Assembly (NCBI RefSeq): GCF_006438915.1
Contig: NZ_RCZE01000015.1
Span: 62,001 to 126,000 of the forward strand
DNA: 64,000 bases
DNA from: Pseudomonas arsenicoxydans
GTDB taxonomy: Bacteria > Pseudomonadota > Gammaproteobacteria > Pseudomonadales > Pseudomonadaceae
Direction: 5' to 3'
Shown: one piece after another, positions 32,724-41,722 of the stretch
Numbering within the stretch: the stretch's first letter is position 1
How the letters are laid out: the number at the start of each line of letters is the position of its first letter
Position numbers and translations under genes: made by a program
The notes under the pieces: generated by a model
Told to the model about the DNA's origin: nothing
Database searches by the model: none
Seen by the model: the letters and a program-made list of their open reading frames with translations, nothing else

Positions 32724-33512
32724 TCACGCCACCTGCGCAACGGATTGCTGCGCCAGCAAATGCTTGAGCAGCGCGCGGTAAGCCAGAACGCCACGGCTCT
32801 TGCCGTCGAACTGCGAAGGCGTGAGCCCGGCCCGGCTGGCGTCACGCAGACGAGTATCGACCGGGATGTAGCCTTGCCAGATTTCTTCAGGGTACATGTC
32901 GCGCAGCACGCGCAGGGTTCCGAGGGACGCCTGGGTGCGGCGGTCAAACAAGGTCGGGATGATGGTGAACGGCAGCGCCTGTTTGCGTGAGCGGTTGATC
33001 ATCGCCAAGGTGTTGACCATGCGTTCCAGACCTTTGACGGCCAGGTGCTCGGTCTGCACCGGGATCACCAACTGCTGGCTCGCCGCCAAGGCATTGACCA
33101 TCAGCACGCCGAGCAACGGCGGGCTGTCGATCACCGCGTAATCGAAGTCCTGCCACAACTGCGCGAGGCTCTTGGCGATCACCAGGCCCAAACCGCTCTG
33201 CCCCGGCGACTGGCGCTCAAGCGTGGCCAGCGCGGTACTGGAGGGCAACAGGGAAATGCTTTCGTGGCTGGTGGGCAACAGCAACTGACCGGGCAAGCCT
33301 TGCGGCACGCTGCCCTTGTGCAGGAACAAGTCGTAACTGCTGTGTTCCAGGGTGTCGGGGTCGTAGCCGAAGTAGCTGGTCATGGAGCCGTGCGGGTCGA
33401 GATCGACCACAACCACGCGCTTGCCCGCCTCGGCCAGTAAACCGGCTAAAGCGATAGAGGAAGTGGTTTTACCAACACCACCCTTTTGATTGGCAACTGC
33501 CCAGACTCTCAT
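32724..33512 (-). CDS. parC: ParA-like ATPase ParC
   Basis: A 262-residue MinD/ParA-type ATPase. The deviant Walker A is QKGGVGKTTSS (residues 9-19), the switch I region is VVVDLDPHGSMTSY, and the Walker B-like segment is YAVIDSPPLLGVL. It positions chemoreceptor arrays at the pole; it is not a chromosome segregation protein, as shown by its place in the che operon next to parP. Confidence 0.88.
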   Translation of the reverse strand: MRVWAVANQKGGVGKTTSSIALAGLLAEAGKRVVVVDLDPHGSMTSYFGYDPDTLEHSSYDLFLHKGSVPQGLPGQLLLPTSHESISLLPSSTALATLERQSPGQSGLGLVIAKSLAQLWQDFDYAVIDSPPLLGVLMVNALAASQQLVIPVQTEHLAVKGLERMVNTLAMINRSRKQALPFTIIPTLFDRRTQASLGTLRVLRDMYPEEIWQGYIPVDTRLRDASRAGLTPSQFDGKSRGVLAYRALLKHLLAQQSVAQVA

Positions 33513-33555
33513 TCGAAGGGTTCCGCCCGGTCGACAGGGTCGACCGAGAAATAGC

Positions 33556-34446
33556 TCAACGTGTTAATACGGGTGACGGAGAATTGACGGCGCTCTCTCG
33601 TACCGGCGACTTGACCGGGGTCGGTGCAGTTTGTGTGCCAGCACGCTTCAACGCGGCGTCCGGTTGTGCATGAGCGGTACCGGTGCCGGTCAGGCTGCGG
33701 CGCACATCGAGATTGCGCGACACCACCATCACCACTCGACGGTTGCGTGCGCGGCCTTCAGCGGTGGCGTTGTTGGCCACCGGCTGGAATTCGCCGTAGC
33801 CCACGGACGCCATACGGGCAGGGTTCACGCCCTGCATCGCCAGAATTCGCACAATGCTCGCCGAACGGGCCGAGGACAGTTCCCAGTTGGTCGGGTACTG
33901 CGCGGTACGAATCGGTTGATCGTCAGTAAAGCCTTCGACGTGGATCGGGTTGTCGAACGGCTTCAGAATCCGGGCGACCTTGTCGATGATGTTGAACGCG
34001 ATGTCGCTGGGCATGGCATCGCCGCTGCCAAACAACAGGCTGGAATTGAGTTCGATCTCGACCCACAACTCGTTACCGCGCACGGTCATCTGGTTGGAGC
34101 TGATCAGGTCACCGAACGCCGCGCTGATGTCATCGGCGATGCTTTTCAGCGGGTCACTGGAACCGGCAACACCGGCATCGACCTGTTCGCTGTCTTTCAC
34201 CAACGGCTTGGCAGGGGTCACGGTCATCGGTCGTTCTTCTCCGACCGGGATTGGCTTGAGCGAGCGATCGGCGTCGGTGAAGACCCCGATCAACGCTTGC
34301 GAGATGACTTTGTACTTGCCTTCGTTGATCGAAGAGATCGAGTACATGACCACGAAGAACGCAAACAGCAAGGTGATGAAGTCGGCATAGGAAACAAGCC
34401 AGCGTTCATGGTTTACATGTTCTTCAGGTTGCCGGCGACGAGCCAT
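33556..34446 (-). CDS. motD: Flagellar stator protein MotD (MotB-like)
   Basis: A 296-residue stator protein: one membrane helix (SYADFITLLFAFFVVMYSIS) with the proton-path aspartate D22, then a linker and an OmpA-type peptidoglycan-binding domain (PIHVEGFTDDQPIRTAQYPT, NWELSSARSASIV, ARNRRVVMVV). It pairs with MotC, encoded 15 bases upstream. The Pseudomonas MotCD stator is important for swarming. Confidence 0.93.
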   Translation of the reverse strand: MARRRQPEEHVNHERWLVSYADFITLLFAFFVVMYSISSINEGKYKVISQALIGVFTDADRSLKPIPVGEERPMTVTPAKPLVKDSEQVDAGVAGSSDPLKSIADDISAAFGDLISSNQMTVRGNELWVEIELNSSLLFGSGDAMPSDIAFNIIDKVARILKPFDNPIHVEGFTDDQPIRTAQYPTNWELSSARSASIVRILAMQGVNPARMASVGYGEFQPVANNATAEGRARNRRVVMVVSRNLDVRRSLTGTGTAHAQPDAALKRAGTQTAPTPVKSPVRESAVNSPSPVLTR

Positions 34447-34461
34447 AGTCCATTACTCCCA

Positions 34462-35202
34462 TCAATCCATGAAGCCCTGAAGCTTCAACTCAATAGAGCG
34501 AGGGTTTTCACCTTCGGCGATCGACAGGATCCCTTCCAGCAACATTTCGCGATAACGCGACTGACGCAAGGCCACGGACTTGAGCTTGGAGGCAATCGGC
34601 AGCAACACCAGGTTGGCACTGGCCACACCATAGATGGTCGCGACGAAGGCCACGGCAATGCCGCTGCCCAGTTGGGTCGGATCGGCCAGGTTGCCCATGA
34701 CATGGATCAGGCCCATCACCGCACCGATAATCCCGATGGTCGGCGCGTAGCCGCCCATGCTTTCGAAGACTTTGGCGGCTTCGATGTCGCGGCTTTCCTG
34801 GGTGTAGAAATCCACTTCCAGAATGCTGCGAATCGCTTCCGGCTCGGCACCGTCAACCAGCAGTTGCAGGCCTTTGCGCGAATAGCTGTCGGGTTCGGCA
34901 TCGGCCACCCCTTCCAGACCGAGCAGACCTTCCTTGCGGGCCGTCAGGCTCCAGTTCACCACGCGATCAATGCCACCGGCCAGGTCAACGCGCGGCGGAA
35001 ACAGAATCCAGCCAAGAATTTGCATGGCACGCTTGAAAGCGCTCATCGGCGATTGCAGCAAGGCTGCGCCGATGGTCCCACCCAAAACGATCAGGGCGGC
35101 CGGGCCGTTGGCCAGCGCGCCGAGGTGGCCACCTTCAAGGTAGTTGCCGCCAATGATGGCGACGAACGCCATGATGATGCCAATCAGGCTTAAAACATCC
35201 AT
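34462..35202 (-). CDS. motC: Flagellar stator protein MotC (MotA-like)
   Basis: A 246-residue MotA-family protein with four membrane helices and a large cytoplasmic loop. Typical motifs are GGNYLEGGHLGALANGPAAL, MQILGWILFPPR and AAKVFESMGGYAPTIGIIGA. Torque is produced with MotD. The ATG at 35202 overlaps the cheB stop by one base (TGATG); the longer frame is inside cheB. Confidence 0.94.
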   Translation of the reverse strand: MDVLSLIGIIMAFVAIIGGNYLEGGHLGALANGPAALIVLGGTIGAALLQSPMSAFKRAMQILGWILFPPRVDLAGGIDRVVNWSLTARKEGLLGLEGVADAEPDSYSRKGLQLLVDGAEPEAIRSILEVDFYTQESRDIEAAKVFESMGGYAPTIGIIGAVMGLIHVMGNLADPTQLGSGIAVAFVATIYGVASANLVLLPIASKLKSVALRQSRYREMLLEGILSIAEGENPRSIELKLQGFMD

Positions 35203-36347
35203 CAGATACACGCCTCGACCAGGTGCTTGCCAATATCTTCCAGCCCATAGATCGCATCGGCGAGATCGGCTTTGACGATGGCCATCGGCATGCCGTAGAT
35301 CACGCAACTGGCTTCATCCTGAGCCCAGATCGCGCTGCCGCTCTGCTTGAGCAGGCGAGCCCCTTCACGACCGTCGGCGCCCATGCCGGTCAGCACGACC
35401 GCCAGAACTTTGTCGCCGTAGGACTTGGCGGCTGAACCGAAGGTGATGTCCACGCTTGGTTTGTAATTCAGGCGCTCGTCGCCTGGCAGGATTTTCACCG
35501 CGCCACGGCCATCGATCATCATTTGCTTGCCACCCGGTGCCAGCAGCGCCAGGCCAGGACGCAAGATGTCGCCATCCTCGGCTTCCTTGACGCTGATGCG
35601 GCAGAGCTTGTCCAGGCGTTCAGCGAAGGCCTTGGTGAACGCCGCCGGCATGTGCTGGATCAACACCAGCGGTGCCGGGAAGTTGGCCGGCAACTGGGTC
35701 AGGACCCGTTGCAGCGCAACCGGACCGCCCGTGGACGTGCCGATGGCCACCAGTTTGTAGGCTTTGCGTTTCGGTGCAGGCGACGATGGGCCGGACGACA
35801 CAGGCGCATGGGTGCGTGCCGGAATCGGAGCTGGCGCTGGCGCTGGACGCGACGGTGTGTGGCTGCCGTAGCTGCTGACGCTTGCAGGCGCAGGCGTCGG
35901 GGCTGGCGCGGCGACCGGAGCCGGTGCGCTGTAGGTATTGGCGCGACGGTTACTGCGCGAAATGCTCAGGATCTTTTCGCACAGCAGTTGCTTGACCTTC
36001 TCCGGGTTACGGGAGATGTCTTCGAAATTCTTCGGCAGGAAATCCACGGCGCCGGCGTCCAGCGCATCGAGGGTGACCCGGGCGCCTTCGTGTGTCAGCG
36101 AGGAGAACATTAACACCGGCGTCGGGCAGCGCTGCATGATGTGTCGCACGGCGGTGATGCCGTCCATCATGGGCATTTCGTAGTCCATCGTGATCACGTC
36201 CGGCTTGAGGGCCAGGGCCTGATCGATCGCCTCTTTTCCGTTGGTCGCCGTGCCGACGACCTGGATATTCGAATCCGCTGAAAGAATTTCCGAGACGCGG
36301 CGGCGGAAAAACCCCGAATCGTCCACCACCAGGACTTTGACTGCCAT
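35202..36347 (-). CDS. cheB: Protein-glutamate methylesterase/deamidase CheB
   Basis: A 381-residue response regulator and esterase. The receiver domain has D10 and the phospho-acceptor D55, then a long Ala/Pro-rich linker (about 140-192) and the methylesterase domain with S205 (IGTSTGG), H232 (IQHMPAAF) and D325 (GMGADG) as catalytic triad. It removes methyl groups from MCPs. The ATG at 36347 is used; the upstream frame lies in the cheA-cheB gap. Confidence 0.95.
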   Translation of the reverse strand: MAVKVLVVDDSGFFRRRVSEILSADSNIQVVGTATNGKEAIDQALALKPDVITMDYEMPMMDGITAVRHIMQRCPTPVLMFSSLTHEGARVTLDALDAGAVDFLPKNFEDISRNPEKVKQLLCEKILSISRSNRRANTYSAPAPVAAPAPTPAPASVSSYGSHTPSRPAPAPAPIPARTHAPVSSGPSSPAPKRKAYKLVAIGTSTGGPVALQRVLTQLPANFPAPLVLIQHMPAAFTKAFAERLDKLCRISVKEAEDGDILRPGLALLAPGGKQMMIDGRGAVKILPGDERLNYKPSVDITFGSAAKSYGDKVLAVVLTGMGADGREGARLLKQSGSAIWAQDEASCVIYGMPMAIVKADLADAIYGLEDIGKHLVEACI

Positions 36348-36396
36348 AAACACTCCGTTAGACGGAGCGAGGCTCAGTCGCCCCGCTCCACCAGAA

Positions 36397-38634
36397 TCAA
36401 ATACGCCGCGTGGCGTAACGCTTGAGCATGCTCGGAACATCGAGAATCAGCGCAATGCGGCCGTCACCGGTGATGGTGGCGCCCGACATGCCTGGGGTTC
36501 CCTGGAGCATTTTGCCCAATGGCTTGATGACCACTTCTTCCTGGCCCACCAACTGATCGACGACAAAGCCGATTCGTTGCGTACCCACCGAAAGGATCAC
36601 CACATGGCCTTCGCGCTGCTCTTCGTGAGCGGCGGAGCTGACCAGCCAGCGCTTGAGGTAGAACAGTGGCAGCGCCTTGTCGCGCACGATCACCACTTCC
36701 TGGCCGTCCACCACGTTGGTGGTCGACAGGTCGAGGTGGAAAATTTCGTTGACGTTGACCAGCGGGAACGCAAACGCCTGGTTGCCGAGCATGACCATCA
36801 GCGTCGGCATGATCGCCAGGGTCAACGGGACCTTGATGACGATCTTCGAGCCCTGGCCCTTGGTCGAGTAGATGTTGATCGAACCGTTGAGCTGGGAAAT
36901 CTTGGTCTTCACCACGTCCATGCCCACGCCACGACCCGACACGTCGGAGATTTCGGTCTTGGTCGAGAACCCTGGTGCGAAAATCAGGTTGTAGCACTCG
37001 GTGTCGCTCAAGCGATCCGCCGCATCCTTGTCCATCACACCGCGTTTTACCGCGATGGAACGCAAGACGTGCGGGTCCATGCCTTTGCCGTCATCGGAGA
37101 TCGACAGCAGGATGTGGTCGCCTTCCTGTTCCGCCGCAAGGACGACTCGACCGCCACGGGACTTGCCCGAGGCTTCGCGTTCTTCCGGCGACTCGATGCC
37201 GTGGTCGACCGCGTTGCGCACCAAGTGGACCAGCGGGTCGGCCAGGGCCTCGACGAGGTTCTTGTCGAGGTCGGTTTCTTCGCCGACCAGTTCCAGGTTG
37301 ATCTCTTTCTTGAGCTGGCGAGCCAGGTCGCGAACCAGGCGCGGGAAGCGCCCGAAAACTTTCTTGATCGGTTGCATCCGGGTCTTCATGACCGCGGTTT
37401 GCAAATCAGCCGTGACCACGTCGAGGTTCGACACCGCCTTGGACATGGCTTCGTCGGCGCTGTTGGCACCCAGGCGAACCAGGCGGTTACGCACCAGTAC
37501 CAATTCGCCGACCATGTTCATGATTTCGTCGAGACGCGCGGTATCGACCCGCACGGTGGTCTCGGCTTCGCTGGCCGGTTTTTCCGGTGGCGGCGCGGCC
37601 GGAGCACGGGCCGGGGCCGGTGCAGCAGCGGCAGCCGGTTTCGGTGCCTCGGCTTTCGGTTCTGGCGCCTTGGCCACGGGTGCCGCTGCCTTGGCAACGG
37701 GCGCCGGGGCAGTGACGACAGTGCCTGTCGCCACGTCGGTGAACTTGCCTTTACCGTGCAATTCGTCGAGCAGCGATTCGAACTCGTGATCGGAGATCAG
37801 ATCCCCACCCACCGCCGCTGCAGTTGGCGCAGGTGTAGCCGGTACCGAAGCAATGGCCGACTCCAGCGCGTCTACCGCAAAGTTGCCTTTGCCGTGCAAC
37901 TGGTCGAGCAGTGCTTCAAATTCGTCGTCGGTAATGTCGGAGCTGTCGCCCGCCGCTTTCGGCGCAGCCGGTGCCGCTGGCGCAGGGGCCACGGCATCGA
38001 CGGCGAACTGGCCTTTGCCGTGCAGTTGATCGAGCAACGACTCGAACTCGGCATCGGTGATTTCGTCGCCGGCAGCGGCATCGCTGACAGGCGTTGGTAC
38101 AACCACGGGTGCCTCGGCCTGAGCCTTGACGGCGTTCAGCGAGTCCAGCAGTTGTTCGAATTCGTTATCGGTGATGTCGCCCGATTCGCTTTCGGCGGCA
38201 GGTTCTTCAGCCACGTGAGCAACCGGTGCAGCTTCATCAGCCGTTTGCGGCTCGGCCAGACGGGCCAGGGCCTCTAGCAATTCAGGTGTGGCAGCCGTGA
38301 CCGGGCTGCGCTCGCGGACTTCGCCGAACATGCTGTTCACCGCGTCCAGCGCTTCGAGGACCACGTCCATCAGTTCCGAGTCGACGCGACGCTCACCCTT
38401 GCGCAGGATGTCGAACACGTTCTCGGCGATGTGGCAGCACTCCACCAGCTCGTTGAGCTGGAGGAAGCCGGCGCCCCCTTTTACAGTGTGAAAACCGCGA
38501 AAAATTGCATTGAGCAAATCCGCATCATCCGGTCGGCTTTCCAGCTCGACCAGTTGTTCGGACAGTTGCTCTAGAATCTCGCCGGCCTCAACCAGGAAAT
38601 CCTGAAGGATCTCTTCATCGGCGCCGAAGCTCAT
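36397..38634 (-). CDS. cheA: Chemotaxis histidine kinase CheA
   Basis: A 745-residue kinase. P1 has the phosphorylated H49 in FHTVKGGAGFLQ. There is no obvious conventional P2; instead residues about 153-296 hold four copies of a motif like DITDDEFEALLDQLHGKG, in an Ala/Pro-rich linker. P3 (dimer), P4 (kinase: HLVRNAVDHGIESPEER, SDDGKGMDP, SGRGVGMDVV) and P5 (CheW-like) follow. It phosphorylates CheY and CheB. The repeats may be the ParC/ParP docking region. Confidence 0.95.
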   Translation of the reverse strand: MSFGADEEILQDFLVEAGEILEQLSEQLVELESRPDDADLLNAIFRGFHTVKGGAGFLQLNELVECCHIAENVFDILRKGERRVDSELMDVVLEALDAVNSMFGEVRERSPVTAATPELLEALARLAEPQTADEAAPVAHVAEEPAAESESGDITDNEFEQLLDSLNAVKAQAEAPVVVPTPVSDAAAGDEITDAEFESLLDQLHGKGQFAVDAVAPAPAAPAAPKAAGDSSDITDDEFEALLDQLHGKGNFAVDALESAIASVPATPAPTAAAVGGDLISDHEFESLLDELHGKGKFTDVATGTVVTAPAPVAKAAAPVAKAPEPKAEAPKPAAAAAPAPARAPAAPPPEKPASEAETTVRVDTARLDEIMNMVGELVLVRNRLVRLGANSADEAMSKAVSNLDVVTADLQTAVMKTRMQPIKKVFGRFPRLVRDLARQLKKEINLELVGEETDLDKNLVEALADPLVHLVRNAVDHGIESPEEREASGKSRGGRVVLAAEQEGDHILLSISDDGKGMDPHVLRSIAVKRGVMDKDAADRLSDTECYNLIFAPGFSTKTEISDVSGRGVGMDVVKTKISQLNGSINIYSTKGQGSKIVIKVPLTLAIMPTLMVMLGNQAFAFPLVNVNEIFHLDLSTTNVVDGQEVVIVRDKALPLFYLKRWLVSSAAHEEQREGHVVILSVGTQRIGFVVDQLVGQEEVVIKPLGKMLQGTPGMSGATITGDGRIALILDVPSMLKRYATRRI

Positions 38635-38688
38635 TAAGGGGGTGCTCCTACAGGTCTAAAAACCTAAAAAACCTAGAATGCTAAAACG

Positions 38689-39477
38689 CTAAAATCCCAG
38701 GCTGGATAGCAAATCGTCCACATCGTCCTGACCGGACACAACGTCTTCTCTTTTATCGGCATGAATCTGCGGACCTTCACCCTGAGAGAGATGTTTTTGT
38801 GGATCTTTTTCGGCCAGCATCGATTCACGGTCATGTTCGATACCCGCAAAGCGGTCTACCTGGCTGGCCATGAGTACGAGCTTGAGCAAATTACTTTCAA
38901 CTTCGGTGACCAATTGGGTCACGCGCTTGATCACCTGACCGGTGAGGTCCTGGTAATCCTGAGCCAGCAGAATGTCGTTGAGGTTGCTCGACACCGTGCG
39001 GTTGTCCTGGGTGCTGCGTGTCAGGAAACCGTCGACGCGGCGGGCCAGCTCACGGAACTCTTCAGCCCCGACTTCGCGGCGCATGAACCGGCTCCAGTCC
39101 GTGCTCAACGCATGGGCTTCTTCGCTCAGGCTGTTGACCAGCGGCGTGGCGCTTTCCACCAGGTCCATGGTGCGGTTGGCCGCGGCCTCGGTCAGCTTGA
39201 CCACATACCCCAGGCGCTCGGTGGCGTCCGTAATTTGCGACACTTCCTCGGCTTGCGGCATGTTCGGGTCAATCTGGAAATTGACGATCGCGCTGTGCAG
39301 CTCGCGAGTGAGCTTGCCCACTTCCTGATACAGGCCACGGTCACGGGTCTGATTGAGCTCATGGATCAGTTGCACAGCCTCGCCGAACCTGCCTTTTTCA
39401 AGGCTGGCGACCAGTTCGACGGCATGTTTTTTCAGGGTCGATTCAAAATCGCCCTGTGAAGATTCTTTATGCTCCAT
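38689..39477 (-). CDS. cheZ: CheY-P phosphatase CheZ
   Basis: A 262-residue helical protein with the catalytic motif AQDYQDLTGQVIKR (residues 172-185) and the C-terminal CheY-binding helix DVDDLLSSLGF at its very end. It dephosphorylates CheY-P. The long helical hairpin between residues 80 and 200 is normal for the family. It follows cheY by 22 bases. Confidence 0.95.
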   Translation of the reverse strand: MEHKESSQGDFESTLKKHAVELVASLEKGRFGEAVQLIHELNQTRDRGLYQEVGKLTRELHSAIVNFQIDPNMPQAEEVSQITDATERLGYVVKLTEAAANRTMDLVESATPLVNSLSEEAHALSTDWSRFMRREVGAEEFRELARRVDGFLTRSTQDNRTVSSNLNDILLAQDYQDLTGQVIKRVTQLVTEVESNLLKLVLMASQVDRFAGIEHDRESMLAEKDPQKHLSQGEGPQIHADKREDVVSGQDDVDDLLSSLGF

Positions 39478-39499
39478 AGCTCCCCCGTGGCGCAGTGGA

Positions 39500-39871
39500 T
39501 CAACCGATGCGTTCGAAAATCTTCTCGATTTTGTCTTTCAACGCCTGGGCCGTGAAAGGTTTGACCACATAGCCGTTTACACCGGCCTGGGCTGCTTCGA
39601 TGATCTGTTCGCGCTTGGCTTCTGCGGTCACCATCAGCACTGGCAGGTGCTTGAGCTTTTCATCGGCGCGCACGTGGCGCAGCAGATCGATACCGGTCAT
39701 GCCAGGCATGTTCCAGTCCGTTACCAGAAAGTCGATGCTCCCGCTGTTGAGAACCGGAATGGCAGTAGTGCCATCGTCGGCCTCGACCGTGTTGGTGAAC
39801 CCAAGGTCACGCAACAGGTTTTTTATGATCCGCCGCATCGTTGAGAAGTCATCAACGATGAGGATTTTCAT
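39500..39871 (-). CDS. cheY: Chemotaxis response regulator CheY
   Basis: A 123-residue single-domain receiver with acidic residues D7 and D8, phospho-acceptor D52 (TDWNMPGMTG), T82 and K104 (VVKPF). CheY-P binds FliM and FliN to reverse the motor. The ATG at 39871 matches the usual start (MKILIVDD), although the nearest strong ribosome site (GGAGG) is further upstream than ideal, so a TTG start eight codons earlier cannot be excluded. It is the first gene of cheYZAB. Confidence 0.95.
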   Translation of the reverse strand: MKILIVDDFSTMRRIIKNLLRDLGFTNTVEADDGTTAIPVLNSGSIDFLVTDWNMPGMTGIDLLRHVRADEKLKHLPVLMVTAEAKREQIIEAAQAGVNGYVVKPFTAQALKDKIEKIFERIG

Positions 39872-40038
39872 GTTCTTGTCCAATTCGACCTCCAAGCAGT
39901 CTTAAACGCGCCCAGCACCTGGACACGCCATTTCAATCAATTCGGCAATTCACTCGATGACTGTCTGGAGCACAACAGATCGCGACCGGTGCCGTTCAAA
40001 TCCGCACCAGCCACGTTCGCAGTGTCCCCACACTGCCT

Positions 40039-40779
40039 TCAGCGCGCTCGCCACTCCCCCAAACGCCCCCGCAAACGGGCCGCGCACTGGCTATGTAACT
40101 GGCTGACCCGCGATTCGCTGACCCCCAGGACCTCACCGATTTCCTTGAGATTCAACTCTTCGTCGTAGTACAGCGCCAACACCAGTCGCTCGCGCTCCGG
40201 CAAATTGGCAATCGCGTCCGCCAGCGCCGCCTGGAAGCGTTCATCTTCCAGATCGCGTGACGGCTCGAGATGAGCACTCGCGCCATCCTCGTGCAGCCCT
40301 TCGTGTTCGCCGTCCTGCAACAGATCGTCGAAGCTGAATAAGCGGCTGCCCAGGGTGTCGTTCAAAATCCCGTAATAATCGTCGAGACTCAATTGGAGTT
40401 CGGCCGCAACCTCGTGATCTTTAGCGTCACGGCCGGTTTTAGCTTCAATAGAGCGAATTGCGTCACTGACCATACGGGTATTTCGGTGGACCGAGCGTGG
40501 CGCCCAGTCCCCCTTGCGTACTTCATCGAGCATGGCGCCGCGGATTCGTATGCCCGCGTACGTCTCGAAACTTGCGCCTTTGCTGGCGTCGTATTTGGTC
40601 GACACTTCAAGCAGGCCGATCATCCCGGCCTGGATCAGGTCTTCAACCTGGACACTGGCCGGCAGACGGGCCAGCAAGTGGTAAGCAATGCGTTTGACCA
40701 GTGGCGCGTAACGCTCGATCAGCTCGTACTGCGCGTCACGTGCCGACTTCTTGTAGAGGTTGTAGCCACTGGCTGTCAT
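40039..40779 (-). CDS. fliA: Flagellar sigma factor FliA (sigma-28)
   Basis: A 246-residue sigma factor with region 2 (VEDLIQAGMIGLLEVSTKYD, then FETYAGIRIRGAMLDEVRKG), region 3 and region 4 (LPERERLVLALYYDEELNLK, then EIGEVLGVSESRVSQLHSQC). It directs late flagellar genes. The start overlaps the fleN stop by four bases. Confidence 0.95.
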   Translation of the reverse strand: MTASGYNLYKKSARDAQYELIERYAPLVKRIAYHLLARLPASVQVEDLIQAGMIGLLEVSTKYDASKGASFETYAGIRIRGAMLDEVRKGDWAPRSVHRNTRMVSDAIRSIEAKTGRDAKDHEVAAELQLSLDDYYGILNDTLGSRLFSFDDLLQDGEHEGLHEDGASAHLEPSRDLEDERFQAALADAIANLPERERLVLALYYDEELNLKEIGEVLGVSESRVSQLHSQCAARLRGRLGEWRAR

Positions 40780-41606
40780 AGGACGGGTCCTGCGGTCTGT
40801 TGCACGAGGCGCTCGACGAAAAATTCAAGGTGCCCGCGTGGGTTGGCAGGCAGCGGCCAGGTATCAACTTTCTGCGCGATGGCCTTGAACGCCAGGGCGC
40901 ACTTGGAACGCGGGAAGGCTTCATACACGGCACGTTGTTTCTGCACAGCCTTGCGCACGCTTTCGTCGTAAGGCACCGCGCCGACGTATTGCAAGGCAAC
41001 GTCGAGAAAGCGGTCGGTGACCTTGGTCAACTTGGCGAACAGATTGCGACCTTCTTGCGGGCTCTGGGCCATGTTGGCCAGGACGCGGAAGCGGTTCATG
41101 CCGTAATCGCGGTTAAGCAGCTTGATCAGCGCGTAGGCGTCGGTGATCGAGGTCGGCTCGTCGCAGACCACCAGCAAGACTTCCTGCGCCGCGCGAACAA
41201 AACTGACTACCGAGTCACCTATACCCGCAGCGGTGTCGATCACCAAAACGTCGAGGTTGTCGCCGATGTCGCTGAACGCCTGGATCAGGCCGGCGTGTTG
41301 AGCCGGGCTCAAGTGAACCATGCTCTGGGTGCCGGACGCGGCCGGGACAATTCGAATACCGCCCGGCCCCTGCAATAGAACGTCGCGCAGCTCGCAGCGG
41401 CCTTCGATCACGTCGGCGAGGGTACGTTTGGGCGTCAGTCCCAGCAGGACGTCGACGTTCGCCAGGCCCAGGTCAGCGTCCAACAGCATGACGCGACGGC
41501 CGAGCTCAGCCAGGGCCAGCGACAAATTCACTGACACGTTAGTCTTGCCGACGCCACCTTTGCCGCCGGTCACCGCGATCACCTGTACGGGATGCATGCT
41601 GCCCAT
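40776..41606 (-). CDS. fleN: Flagellar number regulator FleN (FlhG)
   Basis: A 276-residue MinD/ParA-type ATPase with deviant Walker A GGKGGVGKTNVS (residues about 14-25), MLLDADLGLANVDVLLGL and LVIDTAAGIGDSV. It antagonises FleQ and limits the flagella to one or few. It lies downstream of flhF after a gap of 116 bases. Confidence 0.95.
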   Translation of the reverse strand: MGSMHPVQVIAVTGGKGGVGKTNVSVNLSLALAELGRRVMLLDADLGLANVDVLLGLTPKRTLADVIEGRCELRDVLLQGPGGIRIVPAASGTQSMVHLSPAQHAGLIQAFSDIGDNLDVLVIDTAAGIGDSVVSFVRAAQEVLLVVCDEPTSITDAYALIKLLNRDYGMNRFRVLANMAQSPQEGRNLFAKLTKVTDRFLDVALQYVGAVPYDESVRKAVQKQRAVYEAFPRSKCALAFKAIAQKVDTWPLPANPRGHLEFFVERLVQQTAGPVL

Positions 41607-41722
41607 GTTATTTCTTTACCTTGTCTTGCATAGACGGAGGCCACATTACTGGCTGCGCGTTCGCGAATGGAACAATGCATGGCAGACCATCGATGTAGGT
41701 ACAAAAACGGTTCATGACTACC

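Noticed and set aside
32724..33512. Chromosome or plasmid partition ParA
   Set aside because: There is no ParB gene or parS-like site; the position between motD and a CheW-domain gene identifies ParC of the chemotaxis system.
33631..35193. 520-codon plus-strand frame across motD and motC
   Set aside because: Low-complexity His/Arg/Gln-rich product opposite two certain stator genes.
36241..38277. 678-codon open frame antisense to cheA
   Set aside because: It is a shadow of high-GC codon bias in cheA and has no domain or ribosome site; cheA is certain.
39872..40038. Possible sigma-28 promoter before cheY
   Set aside because: No sequence near TAAA-N15-GCCGATAA or its Pseudomonas variant could be found in the gap on the minus strand.
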